Source: an uncultured Eubacteriales bacterium (GTDB taxonomy: Bacteria; Bacillota; Clostridia; Christensenellales; Aristaeellaceae). Taken from it: 47,087 nt of DNA. Positions 24,475 through 33,029 of the stretch are shown in pieces. The notes below the pieces were generated by a model that was not told the origin of the DNA, ran no database searches, and saw nothing but the letters and a program-made list of their open reading frames with translations. Made by a program: the position numbers and the translations under genes. Location of the stretch: NCBI GenBank assembly GCA_902781945.1, contig CACZLE010000010.1:1-47087 (forward strand). Direction: 5' to 3'. Every line of letters starts with the position of its first letter. Within the stretch, counting starts at the first letter, position 1.

Positions 24475-25402
24475 TGTTTTCCCCCATGATCGCTTGAAGC
24501 TGGGTCAGCATGACCTTCCACGCGCCGCCTTCCCGCACCAGCACCATGGGGCAGGCGTCCATATGCATCTCCATGCCGTCGCTGTCCCGCAGGATCAGAT
24601 CGGCGCAGACCACCGCCCGGGCGTCATCCGGCGATACGGTGCCGTCATACACGGCGAAGGACAAAAGCGCGGGCATCCCCGCCAGCCAGTCCTGGGGACG
24701 ACTGCCGTCGCTGTACGCGGCGAAGGCCGTCAGCGTCTCCTGATCCCGGTTCTGCCAGGCCTGCAGCATTTCCCGTGCATAGGCCGCCGGGGTGGGCAGG
24801 GAATCCGGACGGCGGGTCAGGGGCTCCACGATGCGCTCGTCCTCCGCCCAGAAAAAGCGATCCGTCAGGCGCATGGAGCGGCCCACGTTTTCCTCCGCCC
24901 GCACCAGTACCTGCACAGCGCGGTATTCGCCGCTCTCCGTCAGAGTGGCCGTCAGCGCCGCCATGGCCAATTGCCGCCGCAGGATGGAATCCTCCAGGGC
25001 GATATCCTCGTCGGCATAACGATCATAGAGGGCTTCGTTAAAGGTGACGTAGATCACCCCATCCTGGCCCTGGGTGGACAGCACCTCGGTCTTTTCCGGG
25101 AACAGGGGGCGGCTGCCCGCCACCCGGGAGCCCTCCAGCAGCGCGCTGATCAGGGCACGCTCCCGGCTTTCATTGGGCAGCATGGTGATCTGCCGGGTCT
25201 CCTGGCGCAGGAGCCTTGTTTCCCCATGGCGGAAATAGAGGGTGGCCGTGAATTGCAGGGCCGCGTCCTCCCGGGGCACGGCCTCGATGACCTCAGCCCC
25301 GATGGGCGTTTCCTCTTTCAGGGGTTCCGGGGGCTGCTGGGCGCAGGCGGACAGCAGGAAGGCCGCCAGGCACAGCAGGATCAAAAAGTGTGTTTTTTTC
25401 AT
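24467..25402 (-). CDS. Second GerMN-like lipoprotein
   Basis: A 311-residue lipoprotein: signal peptide and lipobox LSAC (about residue 20), a GerMN-like domain (about 45-165, with LYFRHGETRLLRQETRQI and VYVTFNEALYD-like strands) and a C-terminal domain of about 130 residues resembling an NTF2-like or DUF4829-like fold. ATG 25402 overlaps the stop of the DUF6062 gene as ATGA. The three genes 25399-26166, 24467-25402 and 22921-24474 form a tightly coupled operon continuing into mutY. Confidence 0.8.
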   Translation of the reverse strand: MKKTHFLILLCLAAFLLSACAQQPPEPLKEETPIGAEVIEAVPREDAALQFTATLYFRHGETRLLRQETRQITMLPNESRERALISALLEGSRVAGSRPLFPEKTEVLSTQGQDGVIYVTFNEALYDRYADEDIALEDSILRRQLAMAALTATLTESGEYRAVQVLVRAEENVGRSMRLTDRFFWAEDERIVEPLTRRPDSLPTPAAYAREMLQAWQNRDQETLTAFAAYSDGSRPQDWLAGMPALLSFAVYDGTVSPDDARAVVCADLILRDSDGMEMHMDACPMVLVREGGAWKVMLTQLQAIMGENNE

Positions 25403-26166
25403 TTCTTTCCATCCGGTTCCGCGCCCAGGCACCAGGAGCGCAGCTTGGTGACGGCCCGTTCCAGGGCGTCCCGGCTGTTGTTCCAGGGCTTGTCGGCGTT
25501 GCGGTAATCAAATTTGAGGGTGAACCATTCCAGATCGTCCTCCACCCGTTTAAGGTTATCGGCGGTCTGCTTTTGCATCAGACGGGCAAAGCTCTCCCGA
25601 TCCTTGCCTTTAAGCACCTCCGCTGCCATGCGCAGCAGCAGCGCGGCGTCCTTCAGGCATACGCCGCGGCTCGTTTCAAAGGCGGCCTTAAAGGCGCTGT
25701 CATGGGTATAGAGGTGCAAAAGCGTATAGGCGTAGCGCTGCATATTGTCCCGGATGCTGTCGCACAGGATGCAGGTGGAGGTCAGGCTGTCCAGGGTGTC
25801 GGCGGCGGCTGTCAGGGGATCGGCGTCGCTTTTGCCCAGTCGGCGGAAAAGCCCGCCCCCGCCCTGGCCGGCCCCGTCGGCGGCGGCTTGCAGGATCTTT
25901 TCCGCCTTGCCCCGGGTTTCCTTCATATGGGTATGGGTCATGAGGGCGTGGCCCAGGCGGTTCTGCTGGGCGTAGAGCAGCACATGGTGCCGCTGGCAGA
26001 AGCCCCTGGCGTTGACCTGGACGCGGGTGTCCGGCTCCATCACCGAGCCGCCCAGAAAGCGATCCACCTCGCCGCGCTCGATCTGGCGGCGCAGGGCGCA
26101 CAGCGGACATTCGGTGTCCAGTTTTACGGCATCCCATACCGGAATGGTATCAATGTGGTATCGCAC
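25399..26166 (-). CDS. DUF6062-family protein
   Basis: A 255-residue cytoplasmic protein. Cys pairs are conserved: CPLCAL near the N-terminus, FCQRHH (about residue 57) and CILC (about 133). The arrangement suggests a metal site. It matches the clostridial DUF6062 family as I recall it; function unknown. The start is GTG 26166, preceded by GGAGGG at seven bases; the longer open frame has no such site. It opens the operon with the GerMN lipoproteins. Confidence 0.75.
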   Translation of the reverse strand: MRYHIDTIPVWDAVKLDTECPLCALRRQIERGEVDRFLGGSVMEPDTRVQVNARGFCQRHHVLLYAQQNRLGHALMTHTHMKETRGKAEKILQAAADGAGQGGGGLFRRLGKSDADPLTAAADTLDSLTSTCILCDSIRDNMQRYAYTLLHLYTHDSAFKAAFETSRGVCLKDAALLLRMAAEVLKGKDRESFARLMQKQTADNLKRVEDDLEWFTLKFDYRNADKPWNNSRDALERAVTKLRSWCLGAEPDGKK

Positions 26167-26199
26167 GGGCAATCCCTCCGGCTGCGCAAAGTTTTTATC

Positions 26200-26229
26200 A
26201 TTGTACCACATTTCCGCGCATGGATGCAA
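26200..26229 (-). promoter_or_regulatory. Promoter of the DUF6062-GerMN-mutY operon
   Basis: -35 TTGCAT (26229-26224), 18-base spacer, -10 TACAAT (26205-26200); start near 26193, about 27 bases ahead of the GTG. Confidence 0.65.
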
Positions 26230-26268
26230 CAGCGCCCGCATAGGCTGGAAGGCAAAGGAGGGCGAAAA

Positions 26269-27093
26269 ATGACTCCTGACGGACTGAAAACCGTTTCCTA
26301 TAAAACCGGCCATACCGGCAGGCGGGCGCTGCTGTGCATCCTGCTGGGGGCCGCCATCGTGGCCGGTTCCTTGCTGCTCCAGCAGCGGCTGGGCGTCCCT
26401 TCCCCTTTCAAGATTTCCGCCGGAGAAAAAGCGGAGCAGCAGGACAGCGCCGCCCGCCAGACGCGGCAATTGGCTCTGTCCACCCATACGGTGTACGCTC
26501 TCCAATTGGGCGCGTTCACCCAGGAGGAAGCCGCCCGGCAGCTGGCGCAGGAATTTGCGGGACGGGGCGCGGCGGGCTACGTGCATTTTGACGGGGACGC
26601 CTATCGGGTGCTGGCGGCGGCCTATCCCACCCGGGCCGAGGCCCAGGCGGTGCAGACGCGGCTGGGAGGGCAGAATATCAGCACCTATATCCATCCCTGC
26701 ACCCAGGACGCCCTGACCCTGCGGGCCGGCGGGGAAAAAAGGCAGGTGGAGGCGGTGGCGGAGGCCCTGAGCTATCTGGATGGGCTGGGCGGCAAGCTGC
26801 ATACCCTGTCCGCCGCCCTGGACAGCCGGGACCGGACGGCGGAGGAATGCCGCAGCGCCCTGCTGTCCGAGGGCGTCACCTGCGCGGGGCTCAGGCAAAA
26901 CCTGAGCGACGCCTTTGACGGAGACGTACCCGCGGCCCTGCAGTCCCTTGGGGACATCTTTTCCCAGGTATCCGATATCGCTGAAGCCGCCCGCAATGAA
27001 AACAGCGCCGCGCGGGTGGGCGCAGCGCTGAAAAAAGCACAGCTGACGGTATTCTTTGGGCTGGATTCCTTCGTCCGGGCCTTACAGCCTTAA
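26269..27093 (+). CDS. SPOR-domain membrane protein
   Basis: A 274-residue protein: short cytoplasmic tail, one membrane helix (about residues 20-38), then a SPOR-like domain (about 67-140: VYALQLGAFTQEEAARQLAQEF and AYRVLAAAYPTRAEAQAVQTRL), and a helical C-terminal half. SPOR domains bind denuded peptidoglycan at division and sporulation septa. The frame is open far upstream, but ATG 26269 has AAAGGAGG. It is divergent from the GerMN operon and may act on the same wall process. Its stop overlaps the convergent gene's stop. Confidence 0.85.
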   Translation: MTPDGLKTVSYKTGHTGRRALLCILLGAAIVAGSLLLQQRLGVPSPFKISAGEKAEQQDSAARQTRQLALSTHTVYALQLGAFTQEEAARQLAQEFAGRGAAGYVHFDGDAYRVLAAAYPTRAEAQAVQTRLGGQNISTYIHPCTQDALTLRAGGEKRQVEAVAEALSYLDGLGGKLHTLSAALDSRDRTAEECRSALLSEGVTCAGLRQNLSDAFDGDVPAALQSLGDIFSQVSDIAEAARNENSAARVGAALKKAQLTVFFGLDSFVRALQP

Positions 27094-28184
27094 TTGGTGC
27101 GGCCCGGCGGGTTGCATTTGTCGCAGGGGTTCAGATCCCTGTAAGCGGGATCGTTCAGTTCCTTATACAGGAAGGTGCCCTTGAGGGGTAGGTACTTCTG
27201 CGCCACCTTTGTGCACATATCGCTGGCGTGGTAATAACTGCCGCCGTCGGGGTTGTAATAGAGCCGCTTCTCCATATCCGGCGTATAGGTGGGCATCAGG
27301 GTGATCTGCACCGTGGGCGTTACCTCCGCCTTGACCTCGGTGGCCGAGGACAGGGAGGCCGGGTCCACATACCACACGCCGTTGATGCGCAGCATCAGCA
27401 CCTCATAGCGGTATTGCTGGGGGGCCTTGCCCGTGCCCTTATCGATGCTGGCCAGCATGGTCAGGGTGCGGGAATCGTCCACCTCTGTGCCGGAGGCGGA
27501 GATGATCTCATAGCCCACGGGAATGCTGGTGCCGCGGATCTTGAAAATGGCGTGCTGGGGATTTTCCTGGGCGTTGACCCAGCTGGGCACGCAGCAGGCC
27601 AGCATGGCGTTGTAATCCAGGCTCATCCAGCTGTTCATGAAGTTTTCCAGCTGGGCCTGGGCCTCGGACCGGGAGCTGGACGTGGGCTCGGGGGTATCCG
27701 TGGGCGCCGCGGCGGCCTGCTGATTGGTGAAATCCTGCACGTCCCGGGCGGTGACATCCCGGCCAAAGATGGCGGCCAGATCGGTGCTGCCTGGATTAGT
27801 CGGAGCCTCCTGAGCGGGGATCATGGAGCGGGTGAACCACAGGGCCGCGCCCAGGGAAACGATCATCAGCGCCGCGTAGATCAGCGTCATGGTGGTGCGC
27901 GCCTGGGGCACAAAAGCCCGCGCCCCCCACATGACCAGCAGGCTCAGGGCGGACAGGGCCAGAAAGATCCAATGCAGTTCCCGATATCCCAGCACCAGGG
28001 CCACGATGAACAGGATGGGCAGCAGGGCCGACATGACCACCTGCAAAAATACAAAGGTGTTGCGCTGGCTGTTTCGCCTGGAACGATCCGGCTTTTCCGG
28101 CGGCACGCGGAAACCGCCGCCGCCATTGTTATGGCGCAGGCCGTACAGCGGCGTAGTGGAATATTTTCCACGACCTTCGCTCAT
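27090..28184 (-). CDS. Membrane protein with C-terminal Cys metal-binding motif
   Basis: A 364-residue protein of unknown function. A hydrophilic, basic N-terminus (residues 1-45) is followed by about three membrane helices (45-115), a Pro/Thr/Ser linker (about 130-175), an extracytoplasmic NTF2-like region and a C-terminal motif Y-H-x3-C...NPCDKC resembling Ada-like or Excalibur-type metal sites. ATG 28184 follows GGAGGAGG. It stands as a single gene with its own promoter. Confidence 0.7.
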   Translation of the reverse strand: MSEGRGKYSTTPLYGLRHNNGGGGFRVPPEKPDRSRRNSQRNTFVFLQVVMSALLPILFIVALVLGYRELHWIFLALSALSLLVMWGARAFVPQARTTMTLIYAALMIVSLGAALWFTRSMIPAQEAPTNPGSTDLAAIFGRDVTARDVQDFTNQQAAAAPTDTPEPTSSSRSEAQAQLENFMNSWMSLDYNAMLACCVPSWVNAQENPQHAIFKIRGTSIPVGYEIISASGTEVDDSRTLTMLASIDKGTGKAPQQYRYEVLMLRINGVWYVDPASLSSATEVKAEVTPTVQITLMPTYTPDMEKRLYYNPDGGSYYHASDMCTKVAQKYLPLKGTFLYKELNDPAYRDLNPCDKCNPPGRTN

Positions 28185-28229
28185 GGGCGCCTCCTCCTTC
28201 GTCATCAAAAAGACATAAGTTTACTCTTT

Positions 28230-28257
28230 ATTATAACATATCGTAACAAAAAGTAAA
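28230..28257 (-). promoter_or_regulatory. Promoter flanked by GTTTACT inverted repeat
   Basis: -35 TTTACT (28257-28252), 16-base spacer, -10 TATAAT (28235-28230). GTTTACT (28219-28225) and AGTAAAC (28252-28258) form inverted arms around the promoter, a possible operator pair. Confidence 0.65.
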
Positions 28258-28261
28258 CAAT

Positions 28262-29437
28262 TTATTTTTGTAAATTCATTTCGATCCGTTTCATGCCGTT
28301 CAGCTCCGCCAGCCGCTTGACGGCGCGGCGGAAGGCCCGGCGATCCAATTTGGTTCCGGGTTCTTTCCAGTAGTTGTTTACCCGCAGAGCATCCCCAGCC
28401 CGATCCCGCAGGCATTCAACGCGTCCTACCAGGGCCTCCCCCTGGAGAACGGGCAGGGTATAATAGCCGTATTGGCGCTTGGCCGCGGGGGTGTAGATCT
28501 CCCACCGATAGGCGAAGCCGAACAGGGCTTCGATCTGCTTGCGGTCCCACAGGAAGGAATCCAGGGGCGCGATGAGCTCGGTGCGGGGCTCAAAGGCAGC
28601 GGCGGCGCATTGATCCAGCAGTTCTTCGTCCTGCGCCCGGATATAAAAGACCGGTTTCAATCCTTCGATCTCGATGGGCAGGACGCGGCCCTGGCTCTCC
28701 AGCCGGGCATAGGCGGCGTTGCGATGCTCCGTGGTAAAATCCGGAATGCCCAGATGGGCGTCGCTGCGCTTGTTCCACAGAAGGCCCGCCGCGCCGATGC
28801 GGCGCTCCAGCAGAAAAACCCGGTGATCGTCCTCGTCGGGGTGAGGATCGAGGGCGGTGCGGATGGCTTCCGGCAGGCAATTCTCCGTAAAATCAAAGGC
28901 CCGCCGCGCCCCGTCCCGGTGATGGACGCAGAGTTCGCCCCGGAAATAGAGGGTCTCCAGCACAGCCCGGGACAGGCTGGTGCTGCTCCAGAACCAGTCC
29001 ACCTTGCCCAGATCCGGCAGATCGTCGCTGAAAGCCGGACCATGGCTGCGCAAAAATGCCCGGATCTGCGGCGCGGCCCTGTCCACATCCGCCCGGCTGC
29101 GGTGCTCTGCCTCGGAAAACCAGGTACGGGTACGGCCAAAGCAGGGCCAATCCTCCACGGGCAGGATGCAAAGGTTTTTATCGTAGCAATCCACCAGATC
29201 GCGGGTTTTGTAAAGGGCCTCCTCCAGCATGGCGGGGCGATAATCCCCCACCCGGCTCAGATAGGTCAATTCCGGGCTGCGCCCGCACACGTCCACGGGA
29301 TCATACTGGACGCATCCGGCGTCCCGGGTGAAGGCCACCACGCCCTCCGTGCCATGGTAGCGATATTCCCCCAGCAGGCCCTGGCGGCGCAGGATGAACC
29401 GGCGGGCCTGGGACAGCGATACGCGCTTCATTGCCAT
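28262..29437 (-). CDS. YcaQ/AlkX-like DNA glycosylase (HTH_42 family)
   Basis: A 391-residue winged-helix protein of the family that includes AlkZ and E. coli YcaQ, which unhook alkylated bases and interstrand crosslinks. The catalytic site is expected in the Gln-x-Gln/Asp motif; here Q44-Y-D46 (VQYDPVD) fits the YcaQ-type QxD form. Later conserved stretches include the winged-helix SRAVLETLYFRGELCVHHRDGARRAFD region and a C-terminal beta barrel. Start is ATG 29437 or 29431; a GAGGTGG lies just upstream. It is coupled to the preceding acetyltransferase gene. Confidence 0.82.
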   Translation of the reverse strand: MAMKRVSLSQARRFILRRQGLLGEYRYHGTEGVVAFTRDAGCVQYDPVDVCGRSPELTYLSRVGDYRPAMLEEALYKTRDLVDCYDKNLCILPVEDWPCFGRTRTWFSEAEHRSRADVDRAAPQIRAFLRSHGPAFSDDLPDLGKVDWFWSSTSLSRAVLETLYFRGELCVHHRDGARRAFDFTENCLPEAIRTALDPHPDEDDHRVFLLERRIGAAGLLWNKRSDAHLGIPDFTTEHRNAAYARLESQGRVLPIEIEGLKPVFYIRAQDEELLDQCAAAAFEPRTELIAPLDSFLWDRKQIEALFGFAYRWEIYTPAAKRQYGYYTLPVLQGEALVGRVECLRDRAGDALRVNNYWKEPGTKLDRRAFRRAVKRLAELNGMKRIEMNLQK

Positions 29438-30159
29438 TCCACCACCTCATAGGGCCGGGGCTTGCCAAAGCCCAGGCGCCGGGCCAGCCGCAGGCTAATT
29501 TCGTTGGCGGCGTCCCAATGGACCCGCAGGCCTTTTTCCAGGCAGGTCAATACCAGAGCGGCCCCGCAGGCGGTGGCCAGGCCCCGGCGGCGATATTCCG
29601 GCAGCGTATCGATCTCCACCTCGATGCCCCGGCTGTCCCAGGCATAGGCGGAAGCCCCGGCCACGGGATGGCCGCCGCAGACGGCCAGGACGCCCGCGCC
29701 GTGGGCGCTGAAATCCTTCATATCCGAAAAAGCGCTGCACAGATCGCACAGCTCGGGGATCCGGCGGCATTGGGCAAACAGGGTTTCATTCATGGGCGAC
29801 AGGGCGATGCCCTCCGGCAGCGTTTTTGTATATTGCGTCAATTGGTCCACCTGCCAGGAAGGCTGCTCCTCAAAGGCATAGCGCGTGGCGCGACAGGCGG
29901 GACGATACTCCTCCGCCAGCCGCAGCCATGCTTCCGATCCGCTGAGGATCAGATAGCCTTTCTTATTTTCATCCAGCCAGCGCAGGGCTTCCGCATCCGG
30001 CGTGCCGGACAGAAAGGCGAAATCCCCCGCCAGCAGCAGCCCCCAGCCCTCGCCCAGCACGCCCCGGCCCATATGTCCTTCCAGGCAGGCGGAGATCAGC
30101 GTGTCCCGGATGTCGGGAAAATAAACACGCAAAGGTTCACGGTCAAATAACTCAGTCAT
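29428..30159 (-). CDS. GNAT acetyltransferase (PF12746-like)
   Basis: A 243-residue protein with an N-terminal domain of about 130 residues and a C-terminal GNAT fold: VEIDTLPEYRRRGLATACGAAL carries the acetyl-CoA pyrophosphate loop (R-R-x-G-L-A) and the end has SLRLARRLGFG. Two-domain GNATs of this type are common in Firmicutes with unknown substrates. It overlaps dnaX by eight bases. Confidence 0.85.
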   Translation of the reverse strand: MTELFDREPLRVYFPDIRDTLISACLEGHMGRGVLGEGWGLLLAGDFAFLSGTPDAEALRWLDENKKGYLILSGSEAWLRLAEEYRPACRATRYAFEEQPSWQVDQLTQYTKTLPEGIALSPMNETLFAQCRRIPELCDLCSAFSDMKDFSAHGAGVLAVCGGHPVAGASAYAWDSRGIEVEIDTLPEYRRRGLATACGAALVLTCLEKGLRVHWDAANEISLRLARRLGFGKPRPYEVVEWQ

Positions 30160-31756
30160 TGTCGATCTGCACCCGCTCGCGTCCCAACGTGCCGATCAGC
30201 AGATCCTCGTCCCGGGCCTGCTGCTCGCGGACGGTCTTTTCCTGCTTGCCTTCCCCCTCCAGCAGGGCCTCGAACTGAACGGCTGCTCCTCCTTCCTCGG
30301 TGAGCAATCGCTCCAGGATGGATTTGCGCTCCGGCATGTTGACGAAGTCCCGGCTCATGGCGTTTTCCCGGGAAAAGACCACGTGGTAGGTGTTATCCGC
30401 GAAGCCGCCGAACTTGCCCTGGTTGATCATGGCGTAGGCCGCCACTGCCTCCTTGGCCAAGCGCTTGAGGGCGGCGTTCCACACGTCCGCAGGCTTGCGC
30501 CCGCCGGGGGCGGTATCCTCCGAGCGGATCGCGGGCGCTGCGGGAGCAGGCGCGGCTTTTTTGACGGCGGCAGGGGCAGGCGCGGCGGGAGCCGCCGTCA
30601 CCGTGACGCCGTTTTGCTTGATCAGGGCCAATTGATGGGTAAGATCCTCCACCTGGGCGGACAGGCTCTCGATATCGGCCCCGTCCGCCACCCGGCAGGC
30701 CCGCAGGGCGAACAGCTCCAGCACCGCCCGGGGCGAGGAGGCATAGCGGGTATCGCTTTCGGACTTCATGGCCAATTCCAGCATGCGCAGCAGGCGGGGC
30801 AGGGAGATCTGGTTGGCCTGCTCCTCATAGCGCTTGGCGTTGGCCCCCGTCATCTCCCCCGCGGCTCGGGCACCCAATTTGAAGGCGGTCACCTGGCGCA
30901 CGTGGGCGGCAAAATCCCGCAGGAACACCTGCACGTCCCGGCCCGTGCGCATGAGGTCGTCGATGAGGTTCAGCGCCCGGGTTCCGTCGGCGTCCGCGAT
31001 GGCGGCGGCGAAATCAAAGAGAAAATCGCTGTCCGCCGCGCCCAGGGCTTCCCGCACCACCCGCTCGGTGAGCTTTTCTCCCGAGCCCAGGCACATATCC
31101 AGCAGGCTCCAGGCGTCGCGCATGGCGCCGTCCGCGCTGCGGGCAATGAGCATCAAGGCGGCGGGCTCGGCTTCCTTCAGTTCCGGCATGGCCGTGGTCA
31201 TGCGGCTGATCATCTGCTCCTCCGTCAGGCGTCCGAAATCGAAGCGCTGGCAGCGGCTGAGGATGGTGCTGGGGATCTTTTGGGGCTCGGTGGTGGCCAG
31301 GATGAACACCATGTAGGAGGGCGGCTCCTCCAGGGTTTTGAGCAGGGCGTTGAAGGCGGCGTTGGACAGCATGTGCACTTCGTCGATGATATAGACCTTG
31401 TACTTGCTGAACTGAGGCGGATAATCCACCTTCTCCAGCAGATCGCGGATCTCCTCCACCCGGCTGTTGCTGGCGGCGTCCATCTCGAACACGTCCAGAG
31501 AGGCGTCGTCCATCAGGGCGCGGCAGCTTTCGCATTCCATGCAGGGATCGCCGTCCACGGGATGCTGGCAGTTGATGGCCCGGGCCATGATCTTGGCCGC
31601 GCTGGTTTTGCCGGTGCCGTGGCTGCCGCAGAAAAGATAGGCATGGGCAATACGCCCGGAGGCCACCTGATGCCGCAGCGTGCGGATCACAGCCTCCTGG
31701 CCCACCATTTCCGAGAACGTCCGGGAACGCCATTTGCGATACAAAGCCTGATACAT
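30152..31756 (-). CDS. dnaX: DNA polymerase III subunit gamma/tau
   Basis: A 534-residue clamp-loader ATPase. It begins MYQALYRKWRSRTFSEMVGQ, followed by Walker A GSHGTGKT (44-51), a four-Cys zinc module (C-x8-C-x2-C-x2-C in the region 63-78), Walker B IIDEVHML and the sensor LATTEPQKIPSTILSRCQRFDF. An Ala/Pro linker (about 390-430) leads to a tau-like C-terminal domain. It loads the sliding clamp during replication. The usual partner ybaB-recR does not follow; instead an acetyltransferase and a glycosylase gene are coupled behind it. Confidence 0.96.
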   Translation of the reverse strand: MYQALYRKWRSRTFSEMVGQEAVIRTLRHQVASGRIAHAYLFCGSHGTGKTSAAKIMARAINCQHPVDGDPCMECESCRALMDDASLDVFEMDAASNSRVEEIRDLLEKVDYPPQFSKYKVYIIDEVHMLSNAAFNALLKTLEEPPSYMVFILATTEPQKIPSTILSRCQRFDFGRLTEEQMISRMTTAMPELKEAEPAALMLIARSADGAMRDAWSLLDMCLGSGEKLTERVVREALGAADSDFLFDFAAAIADADGTRALNLIDDLMRTGRDVQVFLRDFAAHVRQVTAFKLGARAAGEMTGANAKRYEEQANQISLPRLLRMLELAMKSESDTRYASSPRAVLELFALRACRVADGADIESLSAQVEDLTHQLALIKQNGVTVTAAPAAPAPAAVKKAAPAPAAPAIRSEDTAPGGRKPADVWNAALKRLAKEAVAAYAMINQGKFGGFADNTYHVVFSRENAMSRDFVNMPERKSILERLLTEEGGAAVQFEALLEGEGKQEKTVREQQARDEDLLIGTLGRERVQIDND

Positions 31757-31789
31757 GCCTTCGCCCGCCTTCAAAAAAACATTTTGTAC

Positions 31790-31818
31790 ATTATATCATA
31801 ATCCAACGCGTCGCGCAA
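31790..31818 (-). promoter_or_regulatory. dnaX promoter
   Basis: -35 TTGCGC (31818-31813), 17-base spacer, -10 TATAAT (31795-31790) with an upstream TG (extended -10). Confidence 0.7.
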
Positions 31819-31844
31819 TTTTGCTTTCATTTTTGTCTGAAATA

Positions 31845-31853
31845 TGCTATACT
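31845..31853 (+). promoter_or_regulatory. Extended -10 promoter of the aldo/keto reductase gene
   Basis: TGCTATACT (31845-31853) is an extended -10; the -35 (TTTCAT, 31825-31830 region) is weak. The ribosome site AAGGAGG follows at 31868. Confidence 0.5.
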
Positions 31854-31883
31854 GACGAAAAATCACAAGGAGGCTGCCATTTT

Positions 31884-33029
31884 ATGCAATATGTACCTTT
31901 CGGTTCCCTGGGTTTTGACATTTCCCGTTTGGGCTTTGGCTGCATGCGTCTTCCCACCGTGACCGGGGAGGACTGCAAAACCTCCATCGACGTGCCCCGG
32001 GCCGTCAAGCTGATCCGCGCGGGCATCGACGGCGGCATCAACTATGTGGACACCGCCTATCCTTATCACGGCGGTCAGAGCGAACTGGTGGTGGGCGAAG
32101 CCTTGCGGGACGGCTACCGCGAGCGCGTGAAGCTGGCCACCAAGCTGCCCTGCTGGGCGGTGAAGACCCGCCAGGATATGGACAGGCTGCTGGACGAGCA
32201 GCTGAAAAAGCTCCAGGTCCCCTATGTGGACTTCTATCTGCTGCACGCCCTGGGCAAGGATCGCTGGGAAAAGATGAAGGCCCTGGGCGCCCTGGAATTT
32301 CTGGATTCCGCCGTCAAAGACGGGCGCATCAAGTATCCCAGCTTCTCCTTCCATGACGAATATCCCGTATTTGAGGACATTATCAACAGCTACGACTGGG
32401 TGATGGCCCAGATCCAGTATAACTATCTGGACATCCATCATCAGGCGGGCATGAAGGGCATTGAGCTGGCCAAAAAGCGCGGCGTGTCCCTGGTGGTGAT
32501 GGAACCCCTGCGGGGCGGCGCGCTGGCCAAGCCCTCCCAGGATATCCAGGCCATCATCGACGCCCATCCCGAAAAGCGCAGCGCCGTGGAGTGGGCCTTC
32601 CGCTTTGTGGGCGATGAGCCGCAGATCGCCACCATGCTCAGCGGCATGAGCGACGAAAAGCAGCTGGAAGAAAACCTGGAGCTGTTTGACCGGGTGAAGG
32701 TGAAGGGCTTAAGCGAAGCGGATCACGCCCTGATCAAGGCCCTGCGGGAAGGCTATCAGAAGCGCATGCCCATCGGCTGCACGGGCTGCCGCTACTGCAT
32801 GCCCTGCCCCCATGGGGTGGATATCCCGGGACTGTTCCGCAGCTACAACGAGGCCAATATGTTTGACCAGCTGGACCGCTATCCCCGCCGGTATGAGGAA
32901 TACGTGCGGGACGGCGAGGACGTGAGCAAGTGCGTCAAGTGCGGGCTGTGCGAAAAGGCCTGCCCCCAGCATCTGCCCATCCGCGATTGGCTGCAAACCG
33001 TGCATAAGGCGGGCGCCGCCGACAAATAA
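31884..33029 (+). CDS. Ferredoxin-containing aldo/keto reductase
   Basis: A 381-residue two-domain oxidoreductase. The first ~280 residues are an aldo/keto reductase barrel with DGGINYVDTAYPYHGGQSE (catalytic Asp and Tyr) and LHALGKDRWE. The C-terminal ~100 residues hold two cysteine clusters, CTGCRYCMPC...CPHG-like and CVKCGLCEKACP, as in 4Fe-4S ferredoxins. This fused family is common in anaerobes, where NAD(P)H and ferredoxin electrons may be linked; the substrate is unknown. ATG 31884 follows AAGGAGGC at eight bases. Confidence 0.9.
   Translation: MQYVPFGSLGFDISRLGFGCMRLPTVTGEDCKTSIDVPRAVKLIRAGIDGGINYVDTAYPYHGGQSELVVGEALRDGYRERVKLATKLPCWAVKTRQDMDRLLDEQLKKLQVPYVDFYLLHALGKDRWEKMKALGALEFLDSAVKDGRIKYPSFSFHDEYPVFEDIINSYDWVMAQIQYNYLDIHHQAGMKGIELAKKRGVSLVVMEPLRGGALAKPSQDIQAIIDAHPEKRSAVEWAFRFVGDEPQIATMLSGMSDEKQLEENLELFDRVKVKGLSEADHALIKALREGYQKRMPIGCTGCRYCMPCPHGVDIPGLFRSYNEANMFDQLDRYPRRYEEYVRDGEDVSKCVKCGLCEKACPQHLPIRDWLQTVHKAGAADK

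Noticed and set aside
25390..27093. 567-residue reading of the SPOR gene from 25390
   Set aside because: The first 290 codons are antisense to the DUF6062 gene and the real start has AAAGGAGG at 26254.
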